DNA of 64,000 nucleotides from Ruegeria sp. PrR005 (GTDB lineage: Bacteria; Pseudomonadota; Alphaproteobacteria; Rhodobacterales; Rhodobacteraceae). A program made the translations under genes and the position numbers. Positions within the stretch are counted from its first letter, which is position 1; the number at the start of each line of letters is the position of its first letter. Below, in pieces: positions 1 through 8,062 of the stretch. The stretch spans positions 23,297 to 87,296 of the forward strand of contig NZ_JAAGOX010000010.1 of assembly GCF_010500245.1 (NCBI RefSeq), read 5' to 3'. The notes under the pieces were generated by a model. The model ran no database searches, was not told the origin of the DNA, and was given only the letters and a program-made list of their open reading frames with translations.

Positions 1-1739
1 TCCTGCTGGCGGCGCTCGCCGCGTCGCTGGTCGAGGCTTTCCTGATCCTGCCGCACCACCTGAAAGGCAGTCTGAAAGGACAGGCTCCGTCAAAGTTCCG
101 CCTCCGGTTTGATCGTGGTTTCGAAGCCTTGCGCGACCGCGGCGTCGGCCGTCTGGCCGACCTGGCGATAAAGGCACGCTGGTTTGTGGTGGGACTGTCG
201 ATTGGCGCCCTGGTGCTGACCGTCGGCGCCGTTGGTGGCGGGATCATCAAGCGCGAGGCCCTGCCGGAGATCGACGGCGATGTGCTAGAGGCACGCCTGA
301 TCCTGCCCGGCGGTACGACGCTGGCCCGAACGACCGAGGCCGTCGAACAGGTCGAAGCCGCAATCGACCGGGTGAATTCACGGCTGACGCCCGCCCAACC
401 CGGCGGCCAGTCCCTGGTCACGCGCCGTATCACCCGGATGGGCCGAAACCTGTCGGCAGGTGAAACGGGCGCGCATGTCGCGACCGTTGCCGTGGACCTG
501 CTGGGCGCGGAAACCCGGACCAGCACGTTGGACGAGATCGTCACACTCTGGCGCGAGGAAATCGGGCCATTGGCCGGTGTCACGTCGCTGGTTCTGACCG
601 AACCGGGCATCGGACCACAGGGGATCGCCGTCGAATTGCGGCTGACCCATACCGAACTGGACGTTCTTGAGGCAGCCGGACGCGCGACACTTGCCGAACT
701 TGAAACCTATGCCGGCGTGCGCAACGCCATCGTTGACCTCCGGCCGGGCGCGCCCGAGCTGCGCCTTGCGCTGGCACCGGGCGCCGAGTCTCTGGGTCTT
801 ACAGCCACCGATGTCGCGGGACAGTTGCGCGCCGCCTTCATCGGCACCCAACTCTCCGAGCTTCGGCGGGGCGACGACGCCTGGGAGGTCGAGGTCCTGC
901 TGGCGGGGTCCGATCGCGCAACACGTGGTGATCTGACATCGTTCGACATCGCGCTTCCCGACGGCGGAACCGCTCCGTTGTCGACCGTCGCGTTGATTAC
1001 AGAGTCGCGCGGCTGGGGCAGCCTGACGCGGCGCAATGGTATCAGAACCCTGACGGTATCTGCGGATGTTGACGGGCGGATTGGCAACGCGGATGCGATC
1101 ACTGCCCAACTTTCGCGCAGCTTCCTTCCTGAGCTTGCACAAACGATGCCCGGACTTGGCTTTGACATCGGCGGACAGGCGGCGAATTCCGCCGAGACCG
1201 TTGCCTCGATCCTGCGCGGTTTCCTCATCGGCCTTGTCGGCGTCTACGTGGTGCTGAGCTTTCAGTTCCGCAGCTATGTCGAGCCGGTGATCGTCATGCT
1301 GACGATCCCGCTGGCATTTCTGGGCGTGATCTGGGGCCATGTTCTGATGGGTTACAACATCTCGATGCCCTCTCTTGTCGGCGCGGCATCGCTGGCAGGG
1401 ATCGTCGTCAATAATGCAATCCTTCTGGTCGGTGTCATCAAGACACGTCAAGCCGAGGGAAAATCAGCGGTGATTGCGGCCGGAGACGCCGTGCGCAGCC
1501 GCTTTCGCCCGATCTTCGTTTCTGTGTCCACAACGATAATCGGCATGGCGCCATTGTTGCTTGAGACCTCGACGCAGGCGCAGACCCTGAAACCACTGGT
1601 GATTTCCCTGGTCTTTGGTCTGTTGGCGGCGACCCTCCTGATTATCATCATCTTGCCGGCGTTTTACGCCGCTCTTGAAGATTTCCGCAGGAATGGACCC
1701 ACCGACCACCCCAATCCTGGTGCGTTAGAAAAGAGGTAG
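1..1739 (+). CDS. RND-family efflux permease, C-terminal part (5' end outside window)
   Basis: The reading frame is open from base 3, so the gene enters from the left; about 578 residues are visible. It starts in the TM region just before the second periplasmic half (SLVEAFLILPHHLKGS), continues through porter-domain sequence, and ends with the last TM bundle (for example FLIGLVGVYVVLSFQF and the GIVVNNAILLVGVI helix typical of TM10-11). The family exports drugs or metabolites by proton antiport as a trimer with a periplasmic adaptor and an outer-membrane channel. Substrate cannot be told. It converges on the minus-strand cluster with a 63-bp gap and is probably unrelated to it. Confidence 0.9.
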   Translation, partial: LLAALAASLVEAFLILPHHLKGSLKGQAPSKFRLRFDRGFEALRDRGVGRLADLAIKARWFVVGLSIGALVLTVGAVGGGIIKREALPEIDGDVLEARLILPGGTTLARTTEAVEQVEAAIDRVNSRLTPAQPGGQSLVTRRITRMGRNLSAGETGAHVATVAVDLLGAETRTSTLDEIVTLWREEIGPLAGVTSLVLTEPGIGPQGIAVELRLTHTELDVLEAAGRATLAELETYAGVRNAIVDLRPGAPELRLALAPGAESLGLTATDVAGQLRAAFIGTQLSELRRGDDAWEVEVLLAGSDRATRGDLTSFDIALPDGGTAPLSTVALITESRGWGSLTRRNGIRTLTVSADVDGRIGNADAITAQLSRSFLPELAQTMPGLGFDIGGQAANSAETVASILRGFLIGLVGVYVVLSFQFRSYVEPVIVMLTIPLAFLGVIWGHVLMGYNISMPSLVGAASLAGIVVNNAILLVGVIKTRQAEGKSAVIAAGDAVRSRFRPIFVSVSTTIIGMAPLLLETSTQAQTLKPLVISLVFGLLAATLLIIIILPAFYAALEDFRRNGPTDHPNPGALEKR

Positions 1740-1802
1740 ATGGGTGAAGGACGGTCGTCTGATCAGACTTGGCGATACCGGTGCAAACTGAAAGGCTTTT
1801 GT

Positions 1803-2645
1803 TCAGCAAACGGTCCGAAACCGTTCGACGGCGACGTCAAGAACCTCTTCGGGGGGTCGCTTCCACCAGGTGGCGGCAGAAAAGATTTCGACCTCGCACA
1901 GGCCGTCATACCCGGCATCCTCAACACCCCGGCGGATTGCCTTTAGGTCGGCCACTCCATCGCCCATCATTCCACGGTCGAGGAGCATATGAGAAGTGTC
2001 CTCCAGCCAATCACAAAGGTGATAGCCAAATACCCGGCCCTGCGCATCCTGCAACGTTTCGGGCAAGGTCCGGTCCCACCAGACATGATAGACGTCGACC
2101 GCTATTCCAACGTTCGGCGCATCAATGTCTGTACATATTTCCAGCGCATCTCGCACGGTAAACAGACATGTCCGGTTTCCGCCGAACATCGGGTTGAGAG
2201 GTTCCAAGGCCAGCTTCACGTTGCTTTGCCTCGCATACTCCGCATGCCGTGCAACGCGGTCTGTCAGCCGTTTCCGGCTTTCCTTCAAACCTAGAGTGCC
2301 CGTCTCCGTCCCTCCAGTTACAATTGTCAGAACCGACGCGCCAAGCGCGGATGCCATCTCGATCGAGGCCTGGATCTCTTCGTCGTTGCCAGCCTCGCGG
2401 CCGGTGAGATAGGGCGTGCGACAGAGGCCCGCCACCTGCATTCCGGCCGCACGCACACGCTCACCGATTTCGAACGCACGTGTCCCGATCTCGCGGCGCC
2501 AGAATACGATTCCACCATAGCCACGCGCGGCACAGGCGTCGATGACCCGTTCCGGCGACCAGCCTGCCCCATACCCGTCCAGGTTATGTCCAAGGGTTGC
2601 GGTGTTCAGGGCAAGCGCCGAATGATCCTGTGAAAAGTCGCGCAT
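1803..2645 (-). CDS. Sugar phosphate isomerase/epimerase family TIM-barrel protein
   Basis: 280 residues, the usual size for the xylose isomerase-like TIM-barrel (AP endonuclease 2) superfamily. Visible signatures are LALEPLNPM near residue 145, with the metal-binding Glu, DVYHVWWD near residue 190, and a late Glu in CEVEIFS. Family members isomerise or epimerise sugars and keto-sugars or dehydrate inosose-type compounds, using a divalent metal. Its start overlaps the stop of the upstream DUF993 gene by one base (TGATG), so the two are translationally coupled. It is the last gene of a minus-strand run that begins with the acyl-CoA dehydrogenase. Exact substrate unknown. Confidence 0.8.
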   Translation of the reverse strand: MRDFSQDHSALALNTATLGHNLDGYGAGWSPERVIDACAARGYGGIVFWRREIGTRAFEIGERVRAAGMQVAGLCRTPYLTGREAGNDEEIQASIEMASALGASVLTIVTGGTETGTLGLKESRKRLTDRVARHAEYARQSNVKLALEPLNPMFGGNRTCLFTVRDALEICTDIDAPNVGIAVDVYHVWWDRTLPETLQDAQGRVFGYHLCDWLEDTSHMLLDRGMMGDGVADLKAIRRGVEDAGYDGLCEVEIFSAATWWKRPPEEVLDVAVERFRTVC

Positions 2646-3796
2646 CAGGCGATGCCATGCATGGCCAGCAGCCGTTTCATTCGCATGACCGCGATCTCCG
2701 GATCTCGCAGCAGGCCACAGCCGTCCGCCAGGCGGAAAACTTCGGTGAAGTAGGGCAGCGGGCGCATAGCCTGCGCGCCGCCCAGCATGACGAAATGGTC
2801 CTGGTGGCCGTTCAACCAGGCCAGAAAGACCACGCCCGTTTTGTAGTATTGAGTAGGCGCCCGGAAAATGAGCCGTGCCAAAGGCACAGTCGGATCAAGC
2901 GTGGCGCGGAAACCTGCGACATCCCCCTGCTCCAACCGGCCCACCGCGTGCGCGGCGGCCGGCGCCAGCGGATCGAATATCCCCAAAAGCGCGTGGGAAA
3001 ATCCCTGATCGTCTCCTTCGATGAGTTCGGGGTAATTGAAGTCATCGCCGGTATACATGCGAACGCCGTCTGGCAGGCGGCGGCGCAGAACGATTTCCTT
3101 ATTCTTGTCGAGCAGAGAGATCTTGATGCCATCGATCTTGTCGGCATTGGCCTCGATGATCGCAACGACAGTTTCCAACGCGCTGTCAAAGTGGCTGCTG
3201 CCCCAATACCCGGCCAGAGCGGGGTCGAACATTTCGCCCAGCCAATGCAGGATTGCAGGACGGTCGCAGGTGGCCAGCAGCTCGCCGTAAAGCGCGATGT
3301 AGTCGTCAGGCCCAGACGCGACACGCGCCATGGCGCGGCTGGCCATCAGGATGACCCGAGCATCCAGCGCCTGAATGGCGGCCAGCTGCTCCATATAGGC
3401 GCGTTTGACATCATCAATGCCGCGCGCTTTGGATGGGTCCAGGTGATCGGTGCCACAGCCGTTGGCGACCAGAGCATCGGGCAGTTCGGAACGGGTGCGG
3501 CGGATGAGCTCCAGCGCGCCGCCCCAGTCCAAACCCATGCCACGCTGAGCGGTGTCCATTGCCTCGGCAATGCCCAGACCCAACCCGTGAAGATGATGAC
3601 GAAAGCGCATCGTCGCATCCCAATCGACGTTTGCTGGTCCCGACGGGTCATTGGCCGTGAACGGATCGGCCACCACATGCGCAGCCGAATACACGACACG
3701 GGCAGGGTTTGCCGACAGCCGCGCCTCGGGCAGAGGCTGTCCAACAAGCGTGTAGTCGGTCAGTTTTCCAGTGTCATCGGGCAAGGCAACTTTCAT
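2645..3796 (-). CDS. DUF993 family protein (dihydrodipicolinate-synthase-like aldolase fold)
   Basis: 383 residues resembling the DUF993 family, which is related to class I aldolases of the dihydrodipicolinate synthase type. The segment DGIKISLLDK (about residue 224) carries the lysine in the position expected for a Schiff-base residue, and ANGCGTDHLD and YTGDDFNYPEL are strongly family-like. No member function is known to me with certainty. It lies between an SDR dehydrogenase and a TIM-barrel isomerase, which fits carbon-carbon cleavage or dehydration of an oxidised sugar or polyol intermediate; that role is inference. Confidence 0.75.
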   Translation of the reverse strand: MKVALPDDTGKLTDYTLVGQPLPEARLSANPARVVYSAAHVVADPFTANDPSGPANVDWDATMRFRHHLHGLGLGIAEAMDTAQRGMGLDWGGALELIRRTRSELPDALVANGCGTDHLDPSKARGIDDVKRAYMEQLAAIQALDARVILMASRAMARVASGPDDYIALYGELLATCDRPAILHWLGEMFDPALAGYWGSSHFDSALETVVAIIEANADKIDGIKISLLDKNKEIVLRRRLPDGVRMYTGDDFNYPELIEGDDQGFSHALLGIFDPLAPAAAHAVGRLEQGDVAGFRATLDPTVPLARLIFRAPTQYYKTGVVFLAWLNGHQDHFVMLGGAQAMRPLPYFTEVFRLADGCGLLRDPEIAVMRMKRLLAMHGIA

Positions 3797-3808
3797 GGCA
3801 AGCGTCCT

Positions 3809-4579
3809 TCAGTAACGTGGAACAAGCATCCCGGCGTCCGCCGAAATCGCTTGTCCGGTTGTGTAAGGGAGTTTCCCAGAAGCAAGAGTGGCAATGATGG
3901 CCCCCATTTCTTCCGCTTGCCCGACACGCGGGATCAATGTCAGACCCGCCTGGGCGCGTTCTTCGTATTGCGCGATTACGGGTGCGGTCATTTCGGTGGC
4001 GATCAATCCCGGCTGCACATCATAAACCGCGATGTTTTCGCGACCCAATCGCACTGCCCAAGCTTTGGAAGCCATGGCGGCAGCTGCCTTTGACACGCAG
4101 TATTCCGACCGTGGCTCGGCAACGGCGACCGCATTGGATGAGGTGACATTGACGACGCTGTAGACCAACGAAGCATCCCGATCGCGTGCCAAAAGACGTC
4201 GCGCAAAGGTCTGGGTCAGAAAGAACATCGCCTTTGCGTTAACGGCGAGGCAGCGATCATAACTGTCCTCGGAAACCTCAAGGGGATCACCTCTTTGCAT
4301 CACGCCCACACCGGCGTTGTTGACCAATGTCGTCAAGGGTCCCAAGGCCCGCTCGATCTCTCCAAGCTTGCGATCATGAGAGGCTAGGTCGGTCACATCA
4401 AAAGCTGCCGCTACCGCGCGCGCGCCGACACGCTGTACGGTTTCCAGTGCCGCTTTCAATTCGGCATCCTCCGCGGGTCCATTGATGGCGATGGCGAAGC
4501 CTTCGCGTGCCAGGGCCAAGGCGGCGGCCAACCCGATACCCCGGCTCGAACCCGTAACAAGCGCAACCTGCCCGCTCAT
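3809..4579 (-). CDS. Short-chain dehydrogenase/reductase (FabG-like)
   Basis: 256-residue classical SDR. The cofactor motif GSSRGIGLAAALA is at residues 10-22, NNAGVGV near residue 87, and the catalytic Ser, Tyr and Lys fall in NVTSSNAV and YCVSK (about residues 145-165). It would oxidise or reduce a hydroxyl/keto group with NAD(P)(H) in the cytoplasm. Its ATG overlaps the stop of the acyl-CoA dehydrogenase gene by four bases (ATGA), indicating one operon. Substrate not determinable; a 3-hydroxyacyl or polyol substrate is plausible given the neighbours. Confidence 0.88.
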   Translation of the reverse strand: MSGQVALVTGSSRGIGLAAALALAREGFAIAINGPAEDAELKAALETVQRVGARAVAAAFDVTDLASHDRKLGEIERALGPLTTLVNNAGVGVMQRGDPLEVSEDSYDRCLAVNAKAMFFLTQTFARRLLARDRDASLVYSVVNVTSSNAVAVAEPRSEYCVSKAAAAMASKAWAVRLGRENIAVYDVQPGLIATEMTAPVIAQYEERAQAGLTLIPRVGQAEEMGAIIATLASGKLPYTTGQAISADAGMLVPRY

Positions 4580-5721
4580 GCCATTGCACCTTTCGCAAAC
4601 AATTCCCGTGCGATGATCATGCGCTGAATCTGGTTGGTGCCTTCATAGATCTGCGTGATCTTGGCATCGCGGTAAAGTCGTTCGACCTCAAACCCCCGGA
4701 TATAGCCCGAGCCGCCAAAGACCTGCACAGCGTCCGCCGTGCGGGCAACGGCCATGTCCCCTGCAAAACACTTCGCCATGGAACAATACTTTGTGGCATC
4801 TGCGCCGGTGTCGATTTTTTCGGCGGCGTTCCAGACAAGAAGACGTGCGGCCTCAACATCTTTGGCAATATCGGCCAACAGCCATTGAACGCCCTGAAAC
4901 TCCGAGATCGGTTTCTTGAACTGTTTGCGCTGCTGGGCATAGTCGACAGCCGCTTCCAATCCGGCCTGCCCTATCCCCACCGCCAATGCGCCGATGCCCA
5001 CGCGCCCCTTGTCGAGCACGCTCATCATCATGTGAAAACCGCGCCCCTCTTGTCCCAACAAGGCTTCCGCTGGCAGGCGCACATCGTCGAAGTTGAGCGC
5101 TCCGACCTGACTGGCCCGTTGACCCATCTTGTGTTCCTTGGGGCCGCGCGACACGCCCTCGGCATGCAGGTCGACGACAAAGATCGACATGCCGCGATGC
5201 CCGGCGTCTGGGTCGGTACGAGCCAGAACGAAGCCGACATCCGCAACAGGGGCGTTATGAATCCAGATTTTGCCGCCATTGAGCACCCAGCCGTCCCCGT
5301 CCCTTTTGGCCGCGGTTCTGATGCCGGAAACGTCAGTTCCGGCCTCTGTTTCGGTAATGCAATAAGCGCCCCGAAGCCTGGCCGTCATAAGGGCCGAAAG
5401 CCATTGTTTACGCTGAGTGTCTGTGCCGTGCTTCACCAGCAGGGTTGAAAGCAGTTCGACCAATCCACACTGATCGGCGACACTGGCATAGCCGCGTGAC
5501 AGCTCCTCCATGACAAGCGCATAGGTCATCGTATCAAACCCAGGGCCGCCCATGTCTTCGGGGACGCCAATACCAAACAGACCCAATTCACCCATCTGGT
5601 CGTATATCTCTCGAGGGAAACGTTCGTCGCGATCAAGTTCCTCGGCAACTGGACGAATGACATCTTCGGCGAACTGCCTTGCCATTTCACGTGCCTGTTG
5701 ATGGGTTTCAGTCAGAAACAT
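4576..5721 (-). CDS. Acyl-CoA dehydrogenase
   Basis: 381 residues from the ATG at 5721. The open frame runs further upstream, but that part overlaps the divergent promoter and the next gene and is not family-like. Seen: the FAD/substrate signature AYCITETEAGTDVSG near residue 120, GQRASQVGALNF, and the C-terminal ITQIYEGTNQIQRM, where the Glu before GTNQ is the usual catalytic base. The enzyme introduces an alpha-beta double bond in an acyl-CoA, passing electrons to ETF. It heads the operon acd-SDR-DUF993-isomerase and sits opposite an aldo/keto reductase, with two palindromic operators between them. Confidence 0.93.
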   Translation of the reverse strand: MFLTETHQQAREMARQFAEDVIRPVAEELDRDERFPREIYDQMGELGLFGIGVPEDMGGPGFDTMTYALVMEELSRGYASVADQCGLVELLSTLLVKHGTDTQRKQWLSALMTARLRGAYCITETEAGTDVSGIRTAAKRDGDGWVLNGGKIWIHNAPVADVGFVLARTDPDAGHRGMSIFVVDLHAEGVSRGPKEHKMGQRASQVGALNFDDVRLPAEALLGQEGRGFHMMMSVLDKGRVGIGALAVGIGQAGLEAAVDYAQQRKQFKKPISEFQGVQWLLADIAKDVEAARLLVWNAAEKIDTGADATKYCSMAKCFAGDMAVARTADAVQVFGGSGYIRGFEVERLYRDAKITQIYEGTNQIQRMIIARELFAKGAMA

Positions 5722-5734
5722 GTGGCCTCTCGCA

Positions 5735-5750
5735 GTAACTGGATAGTTAC
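5735..5750. promoter_or_regulatory. Palindromic operator, copy 1 (probable TetR site)
   Basis: GTAACTGGATAGTTAC is a perfect inverted repeat with 6-base arms and a 4-base spacer, 13 bases before the acyl-CoA dehydrogenase start. The same architecture, with right half RGTTAYTT, recurs at 5824, 9657 and 19622. It is assigned to the TetR regulator at 19773 because one copy lies in that gene's own control region; binding itself is inferred. Confidence 0.65.
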
Positions 5751-5823
5751 TTTTAAGCTGAAAACCAGCTGGGGTCAAGGTGCGCACATGGGTTGATTTG
5801 TGTAGCGGAGTGTGCGCTATATA

Positions 5824-5837
5824 TAACCGTATGGTTA
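5824..5837. promoter_or_regulatory. Palindromic operator, copy 2 (probable TetR site)
   Basis: TAACCGTATGGTTA has 5-base arms and a 4-base spacer, and lies about 20 bases before the ribosome-binding site of the plus-strand aldo/keto reductase. It matches copy 1 in arm sequence, spacer length and the trailing CTT. With copy 1 it gives each side of the divergent pair its own site. Confidence 0.62.
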
Positions 5838-5856
5838 CTTGGAGGGGAGGAGAGGC

Positions 5857-6870
5857 ATGCAGCCTGACATCAAGGTTAAATTCGGGCGCGTCGATCTGGA
5901 GGTGACCCCCTTCGGCTTCGGCACGGCGCCGATCGGCAATATTTTTCGCGAGATTGACGAAGCGACGTCTGACGCAATGATCCAAGAGGCCTGGGCACAG
6001 GGCGTTCGCTACTTCGATACGGCGCCCATGTATGGGCATGGCCTGTCCGAATTGCGCGCCGGCCACTCGTTGCGCTGGAAAAACCGTGACGATTTCGTGC
6101 TTTCGTCAAAGGTGGGGCGCATACTCAAGCCCGCGCGCAAGGCGGATATCGACTATGCCCCCTGGACCAATGCCGGTCGCTTCACGATGCATTTCGACTA
6201 TAGCTATGATGGCACGATGCGCAGCTTTGAGGACAGCCTTCAGCGGCTGAACATCGAGCGGATGGACATCTGTTTCATCCACGATATTGACGTTTTCACA
6301 CGTGGCGCTGATCAGCCCGAGGTCTTCAAACAGGCCATGGATGGCGCTTGGAAAGCTTTGTCCGACCTACGCGATCAGGGAGTGGTCAAGGCCATCGGTG
6401 TCGGAGTGAATGAATGGGAAGTATGCCACGCGGCCCTGCAACAGCGTGACTTCGACTGTTTCCTGCTGGCCGGACGCTACACTCTGATGGAACAGGACGC
6501 GCTGAATGAGTTTCTGCCGCTTTGTGAAGAACGTGGTGCGGCCGTGGTCGTGGGTGGCGGGTTCAATTCGGGAATCCTCGCCACAGGGGCGAAAGAGGGC
6601 GCAAAATACAACTATGCCCCTGCCCCGGATGACATCATGACCAAAGTCCGAAGGATTGAGGCAGTCTGCGCAGAACACGACGTGCCGCTACCGGCGGCCG
6701 CGCTGCAATTTGTGGTGGCGCACCCGGCTGTCCCGACGTTCATGGCCGGGACCCGGACGGTTGAGCAGTTGCAGCAAAACCTGCATTGGTTCAGCCACCC
6801 GATACCGGATCAGTTCTGGACGGATCTGAAAGCCAAGGGGTTACTTCGCGAAGACGCCCCAACACCTTGA
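5857..6870 (+). CDS. Aldo/keto reductase (aldose or pyridoxal 4-dehydrogenase type)
   Basis: 337 residues from the ATG at 5857, chosen because GGAGGGGAGGAG lies just upstream; a TTG at 5839 is also in frame. Motifs are FDTAPMYGHGLSE (catalytic Asp/Tyr region, about residues 48-60), LSSKVGRIL with the catalytic Lys, and CFIHDID for the active-site His. This subgroup includes NAD-linked D-threo-aldose, L-fucose and pyridoxal 4-dehydrogenases, which form lactones. It stands alone on the plus strand between two minus-strand operons and probably oxidises the imported sugar-like substrate. Confidence 0.88.
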   Translation: MQPDIKVKFGRVDLEVTPFGFGTAPIGNIFREIDEATSDAMIQEAWAQGVRYFDTAPMYGHGLSELRAGHSLRWKNRDDFVLSSKVGRILKPARKADIDYAPWTNAGRFTMHFDYSYDGTMRSFEDSLQRLNIERMDICFIHDIDVFTRGADQPEVFKQAMDGAWKALSDLRDQGVVKAIGVGVNEWEVCHAALQQRDFDCFLLAGRYTLMEQDALNEFLPLCEERGAAVVVGGGFNSGILATGAKEGAKYNYAPAPDDIMTKVRRIEAVCAEHDVPLPAAALQFVVAHPAVPTFMAGTRTVEQLQQNLHWFSHPIPDQFWTDLKAKGLLREDAPTP

Positions 6871-6884
6871 GCCTCCTTAACCGG

Positions 6885-6907
6885 GGCCAAGCCGCTATGG
6901 CTTGGCC
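6885..6907. terminator. Hairpin after the aldo/keto reductase gene
   Basis: A perfect 9-bp stem (GGCCAAGCC with GGCTTGGCC) and 5-base loop start 15 bases after the stop codon. No clear T-run follows, so it may act as a weak or Rho-assisted terminator between convergent genes. Confidence 0.5.
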
Positions 6908-6962
6908 GATCCTCATGTTGGGAACGTGATAGAATCTGGATCGCACCGGGTGGCAATCGCCT

Positions 6963-7274
6963 TCACAACTCTATGTCGCAGACAAAGACACCGTCAGCGC
7001 CGCCTTCAAGACAGGCGACGATATCGGCTCCGATGGTCTGATGCTCTTGATCGACCAGATAGGCATCACGCACTTTGGCATCTCGAAAATCAAACCAGAA
7101 CATGTCCAGGAACCCACGCACCAAGGGTTCTTCAACCGAAATGTTGGCACGATGGTCAAATCCCTGGATACCGTCGATCCGCAAAGCGAGACCGGCAAGC
7201 CGCTGATAGAGGGCGTCTTTTTGGCCTGCGCTGATACCTTCGCGGAACCGTAGATGAACGAGGTGTCGGATCAT
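6963..7274 (-). CDS. Dabb family (stress-responsive A/B barrel) protein
   Basis: 103 residues fitting the dimeric alpha/beta-barrel Dabb family: N-terminal IRHLVHLRFREG, central GFDHRANIS, and DMFWFDFRDAKVRDAYL with the DxxxxDAY pattern of the family. Members include small enzymes and stress proteins with ferredoxin-like dimeric folds; several act in catabolic clusters as cyclases or decarboxylases. Its ATG overlaps the stop of the enoyl-CoA hydratase gene (ATGA), so it is co-translated as the last gene of the CoA-transferase operon. A specific reaction cannot be assigned. Confidence 0.8.
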   Translation of the reverse strand: MIRHLVHLRFREGISAGQKDALYQRLAGLALRIDGIQGFDHRANISVEEPLVRGFLDMFWFDFRDAKVRDAYLVDQEHQTIGADIVACLEGGADGVFVCDIEL

Positions 7275-8062
7275 TGGTCTTTCCCTTTTCTGGTGAAATC
7301 AGGCGGGCGCCTTTCCTGGAACGCGGCGACCCCTTCACGCAGGTCGGTACTGGCCGCCGCGATGTGTCCTGCAAAGGATTCCAGCACGCGTTCGCGCTCT
7401 TCGCCTTCGGCGGCGTTGAGCAACATCTTTGTCAACTCCGTGGCCAGGGGGCTGCGTTGGAGCACGGCCTTAGCGACGTCCTTTGCGGCGTTCAGCGCTT
7501 CGCCTGGGCCTACGACCTTGTCTACCACCCCCATTGCCAGCGCGCTTTCGGCGGTCAGGATTTCGCCAAACAAGGCCATGCGGCGCACGGCCTGCTGGCC
7601 AAACCGGCGGACCGCCCGTTGGGTCCCGGACCAGCCCGCGATAATCCCCAATCCGGCCTCGGGTTGCCCGAATTTCACTTGCTCTTCAGCCATCCGGTAG
7701 TCAGCACAGGCTGCCAGCTCTAACCCGCCGCCAAAAGCGTGGCCATTGATCGCGGCAATAACCGGTTGCCGCAGACGGGCGAGGCGATCAAGACTGTCGT
7801 GGCCATCGCGGACCCAGTGGCGGGCAAAGGTCAAGGGTGTCTGATCGCTCCAAGCCGCTATGTCACCTCCCGCGCAAAAAGAAGTGCCCGTGCCCGTCAG
7901 GATCAGTACGTCGATGTCATCGCGGCGCTCGATCTCGTGGCACAAACCCCCGAGCCGGTCCATCATTTCCGCGTCAAACGCATTGCGCTTGGTTTCCCGT
8001 TGGATCCGCAAGACACCGACGCGATCCTGGACGTCGAGAGAGAACGCGCCGTCTTGTGTCAT
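7271..8062 (-). CDS. Enoyl-CoA hydratase/isomerase family protein
   Basis: 263 residues of the crotonase fold. LTGTGTSFCAGGDIAAW (about residues 55-72) provides the oxyanion-hole region and AFGGGLELAACADYRMA (about residues 107-123) the second signature. One of the two classic hydratase glutamates appears at PEAGLGIIAGWSG. It would hydrate or isomerise an enoyl-CoA, the step after the acyl-CoA dehydrogenase at 4576. It overlaps both neighbours by four bases and belongs to the CoA-transferase operon. Confidence 0.88.
   Translation of the reverse strand: MTQDGAFSLDVQDRVGVLRIQRETKRNAFDAEMMDRLGGLCHEIERRDDIDVLILTGTGTSFCAGGDIAAWSDQTPLTFARHWVRDGHDSLDRLARLRQPVIAAINGHAFGGGLELAACADYRMAEEQVKFGQPEAGLGIIAGWSGTQRAVRRFGQQAVRRMALFGEILTAESALAMGVVDKVVGPGEALNAAKDVAKAVLQRSPLATELTKMLLNAAEGEERERVLESFAGHIAAASTDLREGVAAFQERRPPDFTRKGKDQ

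Noticed and set aside
378..1451. Long minus-strand open frame opposite the RND gene
   Set aside because: Composition is Asp/Arg/Gln-rich without any family motif, and it is fully antisense to a clear RND permease; GC-rich shadow frame.
2597..4093. 498-codon plus-strand frame opposite the DUF993 and SDR genes
   Set aside because: No ribosome-binding site or domain; it lies opposite two coupled genes with convincing motifs.
5722..6066. N-terminal extension of the acyl-CoA dehydrogenase frame
   Set aside because: It runs through two operators and the opposite gene's start; the family begins at the ATG at 5721.
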